This document shows, one piece after another, positions 8,486 through 16,800 of a stretch of 40,678 nt of DNA (the stretch's first letter is position 1; each line of letters opens with the position of its first letter). The stretch spans positions 1-40,678 of the forward strand of contig JAVBXL010000019.1 of NCBI GenBank assembly GCA_030824575.1, read 5' to 3'. The position numbers and the translations under genes were made by a program. This DNA is from a bacterium. Lineage in GTDB: Bacteria; Pseudomonadota; Alphaproteobacteria; Sphingomonadales; Sphingomonadaceae. The notes beneath the pieces are model-generated. The model searched no databases. It was not told where the DNA came from and was given only the letters and a program-made list of their open reading frames with translations.

Positions 8486-9679
8486 ATGTCGTTTACCGTC
8501 AACACGCTGCGCAACGTCACGACGGCTTGCCAGCAAATGCGCGATCATATCAAGACGATCGTGTTCCGTCCCGACGCGCACAAGACGCTCGACATCACAT
8601 TCGGCCCGACCGTCGCCGCCGAACTGATCGGGCGCACGCCGGAGGCCTTGGCCAAGGCAGAATCCAAGGGGCGCCTACCCCAGCCCAAGCAACTTCCCAA
8701 TGGCCGTCGCTATTATACGCTGGAAGACTTGACCCAGATTCGCGAGGCGTTGGGCATCCACGTCGGCAAGCAACCGGACGAGGATGCAGTCGTGCTGGCG
8801 GTGCAGAATTTCAAGGGCGGCGTCGGCAAGAGCACGATCACGAAGCATCTGGCGGATTATCTGGCGCTGCATGGCTATCGCGTATTGGTGATCGATTGCG
8901 ATCCGCAGGCATCGACGACCACCATGTTCGACATCCAGCCCGAAACGCTGATCGACGATGATCAGACGCTGGGCGCGTTCCTGTCGCCGCGCAGCACCTT
9001 CAGCAATTTTACCGAAACGATCCGCGATACGCCCTGGCCAACGATCAAGATCGTGCCGTCCAGCCTGGGGCTTCAGGATGCGGAATGGGATTTGACATCC
9101 ACCCTGCGTGAAGGCGGGCAGGCGGTGCGCGAGAGTTTGCAGGCCCTGCGCATCGGCATTGCCAGCGTGACCAAGGATTTCGACGTCATCCTGCTCGATC
9201 CGCCCCCAGCGATGGGTTTCCTGGGCCTCAATGTAATGGCGGCGGCGACCGGATTGCTGATCCCGGTGCCGGCGCGCCAGCTGGATTATTTGTCGACCAT
9301 CCATTTCATGGACACGATCGCGGATAATATCGAGATTCTCGAACAAAATGGTACGCCGGTCAATTACGGCTTCATCCGCGTTGTGTGTTCGGCCTTTTCG
9401 CCGAGCAAGCCGGGCGAGAATGACATGTGGCGGATCATGCAGGCGACCTATGCCGGGCTGTTGCTGGGGCAACCGATATTGGCGTCCGAGGAAATCAAGA
9501 ACGCGACGCAGGCATTCCGATCCATCTATGAATCTAAGCCGTCGGCCTCACACCAGACCTATACGCGATGCCGCGACAATCTGGACGCGGTGTTCGGCGA
9601 AGTCGTGCAGCAAATCAGGCAGCAATGGTCATCGACCAGCCTGACCGGTACGGACGCCAGCGTGAGTGTGGCGGCATGA
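8486..9679 (+). CDS. parA: ParA-family partition ATPase
   Basis: 397 residues. The N-terminal part (about 35-90) looks like a winged or MerR-like DNA-binding region (AAELIGRTPEALAKAESKGRLP ending in GRRYYTLEDL). The deviant Walker A box follows, KGGVGKST (110-117), then the A' box VLVIDCDPQAS (about 133-142) and the Walker B-like VILLDPPPAMG. This is the large type Ia ParA, which also represses its own operon. I prefer the ATG at 8486 because GAGGGG ends 4 bases before it; an ATG at 8474 has no such site. The stop overlaps parB by 4 bp. The candidate iterons lie 320-390 bp upstream. Confidence 0.95.
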   Translation: MSFTVNTLRNVTTACQQMRDHIKTIVFRPDAHKTLDITFGPTVAAELIGRTPEALAKAESKGRLPQPKQLPNGRRYYTLEDLTQIREALGIHVGKQPDEDAVVLAVQNFKGGVGKSTITKHLADYLALHGYRVLVIDCDPQASTTTMFDIQPETLIDDDQTLGAFLSPRSTFSNFTETIRDTPWPTIKIVPSSLGLQDAEWDLTSTLREGGQAVRESLQALRIGIASVTKDFDVILLDPPPAMGFLGLNVMAAATGLLIPVPARQLDYLSTIHFMDTIADNIEILEQNGTPVNYGFIRVVCSAFSPSKPGENDMWRIMQATYAGLLLGQPILASEEIKNATQAFRSIYESKPSASHQTYTRCRDNLDAVFGEVVQQIRQQWSSTSLTGTDASVSVAA

Positions 9680-10695
9680 GCCGGCGGTCTCTGATCAGCG
9701 AAGCGCTGGCCGCCGTCGCCAACGAACCGACGCCGCTTGCGCCCACAGAGGCGGAAGCGACAGCAGCGGCCGGGCGCGTCAATTTCACCAACAAGCGTCT
9801 GGAAGCCTTTGGCGAGGCGGCGCGGATCGTGAAGCGGCCGACCATACGGTTGAAGCCCGCAGAATGTTCGATCTGGCCGGGCAATGCGCGCGACTATACG
9901 TTGCTGGACGAGCACCGGCTGCGCAGCCTGATCGATTCGGTGCTGGCGGAAGGCGGTAACCGTATTCCCGCGGTGGTGCGGCGCACGCCTAATGGCCCCC
10001 TGCCCTATGAACTGGTGACGGGGACGCGGCGGCACTGGGCGATCAACTGGCTGAACAGCAATCATTATCCCGACATCGACCTGATCGCGATCATCGAGGA
10101 TCTGGATGATGAGGCGGCGTTTCGGCTGGCCGACATCGAAAATCGCGAGCGGGAAGATATTTCCGACCTGGAGCGGGGCGTCAATTACAAGGCGGCGGTC
10201 GATCGCTTCTATGGGGGCGTCCAGTTACGGATGGCCGAGCGGCTGAAAATCTCCAAGTCACAATTGTCGCGCTATATCGCCTTGACGGAGATCCCGCCCT
10301 TCCTGGTCAGCGCTTTCCATTCGCCGATGGATTTGCAGGCGAAATATGGCGAGCGGCTTCTGCCCTTGCTGCGCGATCCCGCAAGCCGCACGAAGCTGGA
10401 GGCGGCGGCCGAACAGATCGCGTCGGAGCAGAGTTTCCGCCGGTCGGGCGATGAGCAGCCGATCTCAGGCGTCGAGGTGATGGGGCGATTGCTTAAGGCC
10501 GTTACCGTGAAAGGGCGCGTGCAGAAGGCGTCGATAGCGGCCGGTAATGGCAAGGCGATTGGCGAGGTGGTGAAGGATCAGCAGAAGATACTGACCCTGT
10601 CGCTGACGCCGTCCGATCTATCGACCGATGCGATATTGGAAGCGTTGCGTCCAGTGATCGATGCGGCACGTATTCGCGGCGTTAAACGGCGCTAA
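9676..10695 (+). CDS. parB: ParB-family centromere-binding protein
   Basis: 339 residues. The ParB/Srx nucleotide-binding domain spans about 55-170, with GTRRHWA (116-122) in place of the usual GERRxRA CTP-binding box and IENREREDISDLERG as the second box. A helix-turn-helix follows around 183-210 (MAERLKISKSQLSRYIALTEIP). ParB binds parS, spreads or slides on DNA, and stimulates ParA. The start ATG overlaps the parA stop (ATGA), showing translational coupling; a longer frame extends upstream but lies inside parA. A canonical chromosomal parS is not seen nearby, which fits a plasmid-type ParB with its own site. Confidence 0.94.
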   Translation: MSRRSLISEALAAVANEPTPLAPTEAEATAAAGRVNFTNKRLEAFGEAARIVKRPTIRLKPAECSIWPGNARDYTLLDEHRLRSLIDSVLAEGGNRIPAVVRRTPNGPLPYELVTGTRRHWAINWLNSNHYPDIDLIAIIEDLDDEAAFRLADIENREREDISDLERGVNYKAAVDRFYGGVQLRMAERLKISKSQLSRYIALTEIPPFLVSAFHSPMDLQAKYGERLLPLLRDPASRTKLEAAAEQIASEQSFRRSGDEQPISGVEVMGRLLKAVTVKGRVQKASIAAGNGKAIGEVVKDQQKILTLSLTPSDLSTDAILEALRPVIDAARIRGVKRR

Positions 10696-10720
10696 CAGGC
10701 ACTCATGCAGGAGTGAAAAG

Positions 10721-10762
10721 CTGAAAATAGAGGAATAACCCTTATATTTCAGTTTGTTATTC
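10721..10762. promoter_or_regulatory. Interleaved inverted repeats upstream of repA
   Basis: Two inverted pairs interlock in the 107-bp parB-repA gap. GAATAAC (10733-10739) pairs with GTTATTC (10756-10762). CTGAAAATA (10721-10729) pairs imperfectly with TATTTCAG (10745-10752). The arrangement could be an operator for an autoregulating RepA or an RNA structure controlling repA translation. A separate C5/G6 palindrome (CCCCCTGGGGGG, about 10769-10780) lies just before the repA start. The function is inferred from position only. Confidence 0.4.
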
Positions 10763-10802
10763 GAAATTCCCCCTGGGGGGACAGCGGGAACGGGATGGTG
10801 CG

Positions 10803-12047
10803 GTGGGGAATGAGGGCGAACTTAAGACTGCGCTGAGGGAGCGCAAGGTCCAGTTCGAAATGTTCTTCACCCTGCCCGATTTCAGCGACATTTCGCTGCG
10901 TGACTATCAAGAGACGATGCAGCGTCCCTTCTTCAGCCTGGCGAAACGCAAGCGGGTAAAGCCGATCGAATATGTCAGTCCCGACAAGTCGGTGACGGTC
11001 CATGTCTCCGCCAATCCGACTTACGGCATGGCGACGATCTGGGACGCGGACATCATGATCTATCTGGCGTCGCACCTGAATGAATTGCGCGAGCGCGGGC
11101 TAAACGATCTGTCTCCCGTCGTTCGGCTCCAGCCAGGCGACCTACTCAAGCGCATCTGTTGGGGCACAAGCGGCCGGGCCTATGAGAGATTGGTGAGCGC
11201 GTTAGACCGGTTGCAGGCGACGACGATCAAGACCAACATCCGCGCCAGCGCAAAGAGCCGGGAAACGACCTTCTCCTGGATCGACAGCTATACCCATCTG
11301 GTGGACGAGCGCACGCAACGATCGCTGGGTATGGAGATCACCCTGTCGAAATGGTTCTTCGACGGCGTAATGGACAAGCGCAACGTGCTTGCCATATCGC
11401 CGCTCTATTTCGAGATCACCAGCGGGCTTGGTAAATGGCTCTACCGTGCGTCGCGCAAACATGCGGGCGGCAATGGTGCGGACGGTTTCGTCATCGGGTT
11501 CGAAACGCTGCACCAGAAGAGCGGTAGCGAAAGCAGCTATCCGGTGTTCAAGCGCAAGTTGCTCGACCTGGCCCGCACCAACGAGTTGCCGGACATCAGT
11601 CTGGAAGTCGTCAATGCCGACAGCCCGAAGCCCAAGATGCGCATGGTGATGCGCCGCCATATGGACGAGCGGGCCCGTGCCGGTCGTCGCGCGGCCCCCC
11701 TCCCCTCCCCTGCCCCGCCAGCGGCTGGCGATGACGCGATGATCGATCCGCGCCAAGCGATGAAGCTGATCGCGCAGGCGGCTGGTGGATTGCGCAGTCC
11801 GGGTGCGGACAAGAGCAAGGCGCGTCGCGCGCCGGTCATCACCGGCCGCGCCAGCGAGATACTGGATGCCGACGTCCATGCCGCAATCCGCAGCGAGTTT
11901 CCGGGCTGGGATTATGATGAGTTGATGCGCCGCTTCGATGCCTTCTTAGGCAGCAATCCGCATGAGCTGCCGCGGAACTATTCGAAGCGCTTTTATGGCT
12001 TCGTGAAGGAACATCATCGCCGCAATAAATATCAGCTTCGGTCCTGA
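10803..12047 (+). CDS. repA: RepA-type replication initiator protein
   Basis: 414 residues beginning at a GTG. The N-terminal two thirds (about 15-280) match the replication initiator protein A type common on sphingomonad and other alphaproteobacterial plasmids: VQFEMFFTLPDFSDISLRDY, then FFSLAKRKR, an IEY strand, YGMATIWDADIMIYLAS and RLVSALDRLQATTIKTNI. A proline/alanine-rich linker near residues 299-312 leads to a basic C-terminal module ending FYGFVKEHHRRNKY. It should bind the origin repeats and recruit the replisome. No in-frame ATG exists near the N-terminus and the weak GGGATGG site supports the GTG. Gene order parA-parB-repA on one strand marks this as the maintenance locus of a secondary replicon. 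Confidence 0.9.
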   Translation: MGNEGELKTALRERKVQFEMFFTLPDFSDISLRDYQETMQRPFFSLAKRKRVKPIEYVSPDKSVTVHVSANPTYGMATIWDADIMIYLASHLNELRERGLNDLSPVVRLQPGDLLKRICWGTSGRAYERLVSALDRLQATTIKTNIRASAKSRETTFSWIDSYTHLVDERTQRSLGMEITLSKWFFDGVMDKRNVLAISPLYFEITSGLGKWLYRASRKHAGGNGADGFVIGFETLHQKSGSESSYPVFKRKLLDLARTNELPDISLEVVNADSPKPKMRMVMRRHMDERARAGRRAAPLPSPAPPAAGDDAMIDPRQAMKLIAQAAGGLRSPGADKSKARRAPVITGRASEILDADVHAAIRSEFPGWDYDELMRRFDAFLGSNPHELPRNYSKRFYGFVKEHHRRNKYQLRS

Positions 12048-12056
12048 TATCTGCCC

Positions 12057-12260
12057 ATCAACGTGTTTTCAGAATCACGTGTTTCGAACGGGCTATCTCC
12101 CAACTTGGCTTTGGATCAATTGTCCTGCCCCGCGGGCTGAGATCGATAATCGCAGGAAAAGCGTGCGTCTGACCGTCTTACTAAGCGGACGCTGGATCGT
12201 GATGGCGGTAAGCTGCGATGGACGTCGCCCGGGTCACTGCGATTCTGAAAACACGATGAT
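12057..12260. repeat. Inverted pair of a 20-bp motif flanking 164 bp
   Basis: The motif ATCA-N-CGTGTTTTCAGAATC occurs on the + strand at 12057-12076 and on the - strand at 12241-12260. The two copies are identical at 19 of 20 positions. Its core differs by one base from the iteron-like 12-mer at 8136. Each copy carries GAATC, a GANTC site for the CcrM methylase of alphaproteobacteria. Likely roles are RepA or ParB binding; this is inference. Confidence 0.8.
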
Positions 12261-12593
12261 CGCCTAAAAGTCGCTCAAACCTAACCCCTCCCCTTCTCCG
12301 CTATCGCCCACATTTCAATGCTGCGCGCGGACTGATGACCTGGGTCTCGCATGGAGAGATGTAGAGGTCGTGCTTAGACGTGCTTTTGGATATGCATCTT
12401 GGGGGTCGCGTAATTTGGTAAGCTTCATCGACATGGACCTTTCCCAACGGATGAGAGCGTGACCAAATCCCTTTGTAAGATCGAAGTCATCGTAGCTTCG
12501 GCGCGGGTCGCAGGGAGAGCGAGTCAATCAAACTTCAGCTGATAAAATTAGATCATCCACGAAGAACAAAACCGGAAAATTGGAATAGAGGCC

Positions 12594-12627
12594 CCAGGAG
12601 CGCCTTTGGGCGCTGCCATGCTCCTGG
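12594..12627. repeat. Competing hairpins between repA and the DUF1612-like gene
   Basis: CCAGGAGC (12594-12601) pairs with GCTCCTGG (12620-12627). Inside, AGCGCC pairs with GGCGCT across a 4-base loop, sharing three bases with the outer arm, so the two stems compete. There is no T-tract. It could be a structural element of the origin or a weak terminator. Confidence 0.5.
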
Positions 12628-12689
12628 CACATTGTTCTATGTCGGTGGCGGCGCATCGCGTTCAGCGGCCTTCTGGCGAGGCTGAATTT

Positions 12690-13718
12690 TCAGTCTCTGG
12701 ACCAAAAGTCGGCGCTGTCAGGGTCGGCGAGCGGGTCCGGCGCGGAGGCGGCATGGGTCGCATGGCTCACCGGGATTGCATAGGTCCGATAGCTGCTTTG
12801 CCCGGATCGCTCCAACAGCAATCCAGCATCGGTTGCGATGCCTAGTAATTTGATTGCGCCAGCTGAGGTCAGCCCCAGTTGATCGGCGACAAGTCGGCTG
12901 CTGATATAGGGACGCGACATCGCCATCATTAGCACGTCCTTCAGACGGCCGGGGCGACGGCGCGATGCGATATGGTTGGCTGCCCGATCCGCATATCCAC
13001 GCAAGCGCGCTTCCTGATCGAGATGGTCGCTGGCGCCCAGGACGATGGCGCGAAGCCATAGCCGGTCGAACTGAGCGGGGTCAGCGATCTTCCACGCGGC
13101 AGCGCTGACCTGAAAGCCCAGAGCGACGAGGCCGCCGAAAGAGGCATCCCAACGGCCCGGACCATGGCGATCGCCGATCAGGAAGCTGGCCACGGCATCG
13201 CCCCGCCCGATCGGTGCGCAACGTCGCCACGCCAGCGCCAGGCGCGCGCCATGAAGCAGGGGCGGGGAGGGGGGCAGGGCGGCCACTTCCTCCTGCCATC
13301 GAGCCACATGCTGTCGCACGTCGGCGAGCGGAAGGCCTGGGGGTGACCACGGACCAACATTGGCAGGGACATCATGCACGCCGAGCCAGTCGAGAAGGCC
13401 GTTGATGTCGGTCCGTAACGTATCCAGCGTTACCGGCGCGCCGACGGCCTGCCGCCAATGGGTAAGGTCGAAGGCCGCGCCGCCGATGCTGCCGCGGCCG
13501 TCGACCGTAAACGCACTCGCCTCGACCGATGTCGCATCGACCCATGCCAGGGCTTGGCGTTCGGCGATGAAGCTTCGTATCTTCCAGGGGCGGCGCACCG
13601 GACTCAGTCGCCGGCGCTCCTCGATCCGCGCCAATGTGGTTTGAGCGTCAGCATAGAGTGACAGAATGCTGGTATCGCCCATCGCGTCACCGTCCAAATT
13701 TTCGCCTAGCAGCGGCAT
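12690..13718 (-). CDS. DUF1612-like protein with C-terminal helix-turn-helix
   Basis: 342 residues with no signal peptide or membrane helix. The C-terminal part (about 250-315) reads RRRPGRLKDVLMMAMSRPYISSRLVADQLGLTSAGAIKLLGIATDAGLLLERSGQSSYRTYAI, a winged-helix/HTH layout. The N-terminal two thirds resemble the DUF1612 proteins often carried on rhizobial and sphingomonad plasmids. The function is unknown; a DNA-binding or replicon-associated role is inferred from the HTH and the position beside repA. Two starts are possible: ATG 13718 (after a TAGGTAAT-like site) and ATG 13682; I give the longer. Its promoter would lie in the AT-rich gap that follows. Confidence 0.7.
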   Translation of the reverse strand: MPLLGENLDGDAMGDTSILSLYADAQTTLARIEERRRLSPVRRPWKIRSFIAERQALAWVDATSVEASAFTVDGRGSIGGAAFDLTHWRQAVGAPVTLDTLRTDINGLLDWLGVHDVPANVGPWSPPGLPLADVRQHVARWQEEVAALPPSPPLLHGARLALAWRRCAPIGRGDAVASFLIGDRHGPGRWDASFGGLVALGFQVSAAAWKIADPAQFDRLWLRAIVLGASDHLDQEARLRGYADRAANHIASRRRPGRLKDVLMMAMSRPYISSRLVADQLGLTSAGAIKLLGIATDAGLLLERSGQSSYRTYAIPVSHATHAASAPDPLADPDSADFWSRD

Positions 13719-13891
13719 ATGTATGAATATAATTACCTATAAAATATATAGCTAAATTAATCATATATGATGATATACTAAACGATATATTCCTTTTAGA
13801 TAGTCTAGTCCTACATCGAATTTTGTTGGCCGCCAATCCTTCATCTTTCGGACCGATTGGCGTGCGCGCGCGACGCGCCTATGGCGGGTAC
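13719..13891. promoter_or_regulatory. AT-rich divergent promoter region
   Basis: The first 110 bp or so (13719-13830) are strikingly AT-rich compared with the GC-rich surroundings. They include a perfect 12-bp palindrome ATCATATATGAT (13760-13771) and repeated GATATA. The gap lies between the DUF1612-like gene and the hybrid kinase gene, which point away from each other. It may hold an operator, or it may be an unwinding or transferred segment. Confidence 0.5.
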
Positions 13892-16800
13892 ATGTCCATC
13901 GCCATCCTCTTGGCCATGCTGTACGCCGCGTTGCTGTTTGGTGGCGCGGCGCTGGCCCATCGATATCGCGCCCGTCTGAGTGGATCGCGTTGGCGTATCC
14001 ATGCCTATGGCCTGGCGTTGGCCGTCTATTGCACCAGCTGGACCTATTTCGGCGCGGTCGGGAGCGCGGCGACCGGGGGATGGGATTATCTGCCCATCTA
14101 TCTGGGACCGGCGCTGGTGATGGCGTTGGGTGGGGGCTTCCTGCGGCGATTGCATGTCGAGGTGCATCGTGACGGCGCGACGTCGATCTCCGACTTCATC
14201 GGGTCGCGCTTCGGCAAGAGCCGGGCGATCGCGGCGCTGGTCACCATCATTCTGCTGTTCGGCACGATTCCCTATGTCGCGCTGCAGTTGCGATCGGTCG
14301 CCTTCAGCTTTGCGCTCGTGTCGCAGACGCCCGAAAGCACGGTGCCGCTGATCGGCGCATCGGCGGCGCTGGCGCTGTTCGCCATCCTGTTCGGCGCGCG
14401 GCGCTATCAGGTGGCGGGGCAAAATGAGGCGATCCTGTTCGTGGTCGCGACCGAATCCGTGTTGAAGCTGGTTGCCCTGCTGCTGGTCGCGGGGCTGGCC
14501 GGCTGGCTGCTGTGGACGATACCGCTGGGGCAGGTAGGGACGGGGATCGCGGTCTTTCGCAGCGGCTTTTCGCCCGGAAGGCTGGATGGGGATTTCTTCG
14601 TCACGACGCTGTTGTCGATGCTGACCATCATCTGCATGCCGCGGCACTTCTTCGTCAGCGTCATGGAAGCGCGCGGACCCGACGACATATTGCGGGCGCG
14701 CTGGGGGTTCATCGCCTATCTGCTCGTCACGGTGCTCGCGGTGTTGCCGATCGCCGCCGCGGGTATCGCGTTGCTGGATGATGGGGCCGCGCCGGACCTG
14801 TTCGTGCTCAGCCTGCCGCAGCATTTCGGCTTTCAGGGGTTGGCCTTGCTGGTTTTTTTCGGGGGTCTGTCCGCCGCGATGGCAATGGTCGTGACTGAGG
14901 TCGTCGCGATTTCCAGCATGATCTCCAACGACCTGTTCGCGCCTATCCTGCTGCGTCGTTCGACCGGTCGCACCCATATGGGCGAACGGCTGCTGTGGAT
15001 ACGGCGCACCGCGATCGTCGGGCTGGTCGCCGCCGCCACCCTCTACGCCATCGCGACGCCGTCGACGACCCGGCTGGCGTCGGTCGGACTGATCGCTTTC
15101 GTCGCGATCGCGCAATGCGCGCCCGCTCTGATTTTCGCTGTCTATCGGCCGCATAACGACGCGATGGCGGGCGGGGCGGGGCTGCTGACCGGCTTTGCGA
15201 TCTGGATGGGGACATTATTCCTGCCGGCGATCGATCTGATGCCCGACTGGCTTGACCGCTGGGATGGCGTAAACGCGGTGACGCTAGGCACGGTCATCAG
15301 CCTGGGCGGCAACATCTTGGCCTATCTGCTCGTGTCGGCGCGGGGCGTAGGGGTGGCGGCGCTGGTGCGGCAGCGGGGGATCGCGCCGATCGGGACGATC
15401 GCGGCGCTCAGCGACCTAGTGACGCGCTTCGTAGGCAGCGAGGCGGCCGCCGACGCCTTTGGCAGCCCGCATTCGGGGGACGGTAGGATCGACCGGACCA
15501 GCGCGCGCGTAGCAGAACGGTTGATCGGCAGCGTCGTGGGGGCGTCATCGGCGCGCGCGATCATGGCGTCGGCCATCTCCGGGCAGGGCATGGGCTTTGC
15601 CGATGTGGCGCAGATGCTGGATGCGTCGGGGCAGTCGCTGCATTTCTCGCAAGGGCTTCTCGCCGCGACGCTGGAGAATATCGATGTCGGGATCAGCGTG
15701 ATCGACCGCGACCTGCGGCTGGTGGCGTGGAACAGCCGTTATCTCGATCTTTTTCGTTACGATAATGGAATGATACGGGTCGGCGTACCCGTTGCCGATT
15801 TGATCCGATTCAACGCGGAGCGGGGCGATTGCGGGCCGGGAGAAGTGGAAGACCATGTCGCCCGGCGGCTGGGCCATATGCGCAGCCGCAAACCGCATAG
15901 TTTCGAGCGGCACCGGACCGATGGTCGCGTGATCAAGACGGTGGGTGGGGCGATGCCCGATGGCGGCTATGTCATGAGCTTCACCGATATCACGATCGAG
16001 GCGCAGGCGCGGGCCGCGACCGAGACGGCGCGGCGTGATCTGGAACAGGCGGTGGCGCAGCGCACGGCGCAGCTGTCCGACGTCAATACGCAACTGGCGA
16101 CAGCGATGGCGGACAAGACGCGCTTCCTGGCGGCGGCGAGCCACGACCTGTTGCAACCGCTCCACGCCGCGATGCTCTTTTCGTCCGCGTTGCGCCGGCG
16201 GCTGGAGGAGCCGGAACGGGCGATGCTGGCGCGGCTCGACCGGTCGATCGAAGGTGCAAACGACCTGCTGCGCGCGCTGCTCGACATATCGAAGCTGGAC
16301 GCGGGCGGGGTCACGCCGCAGCCGACGCGCTTTGCGGCGCGGCCGATGCTGGTCGATCTGGTCGAAAGCCTGCGGCCATTGGCGGCCGAAAAGGGACTGT
16401 CGCTGCGGGTCGGGGCGGGGGATGGCTGGGTGGAGACGGACCGATCGTTGCTGCGGTCGATCATCCAGAATTTCCTGAGCAACGCGATCCGCTATACCGA
16501 TCGGGGCGGGATTATCGTGGCGGCGCGGCAGCGCGGGGACCAGATGCGGATCGAGGTGCGCGACAGCGGCATCGGCATTGCGGCCGACAAGCAGGACATC
16601 ATCTTCCGCGAGTTCGAGCGGCTGGGGCAGGGAAGCGAGAATGGCATCGGCCTGGGGCTGGCGATCGTGGAGCGGTCCGCCGCGCTGATCGGGGCGAGGG
16701 TGGATGTGTGGTCGCAGGAGGGCAGGGGGAGTTGCTTTGCGATCGGCCTGCCGCGGGTTACGGCAGACGCGCCTGTCGCGGCGATAGCTGACATGGTGGT

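Larger units (their letters stand above)
12048..12689. other. Gene-free region downstream of repA with repA/ParB-site-like repeats
   Basis: About 640 bp with no supportable gene; the short frames here have no family features or ribosome-binding sites. It contains the inverted 20-mer pair (12057-12076 and 12241-12260), another iteron-like 12-mer CGTGCTTTTGGA at 12379-12390, and a set of hairpins at 12594-12627. Replication origins of RepA replicons often lie directly after repA, so this is the other candidate origin region. Confidence 0.55.

Noticed and set aside
12072..12085. Canonical chromosomal parS (GTTTCACGTGAAAC type)
   Set aside because: GAATCACGTGTTTC is a near palindrome around CACGTG, but its arms are in the opposite sense to parS (GAA...TTC instead of GTTTC...GAAAC), so it is not the classical site. 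It may still be part of the replicon's own motif.
12079..12267. Small frame (62 codons) downstream of repA
   Set aside because: It overlaps the inverted 20-mer repeats, lacks a ribosome-binding site and has no recognisable pattern.
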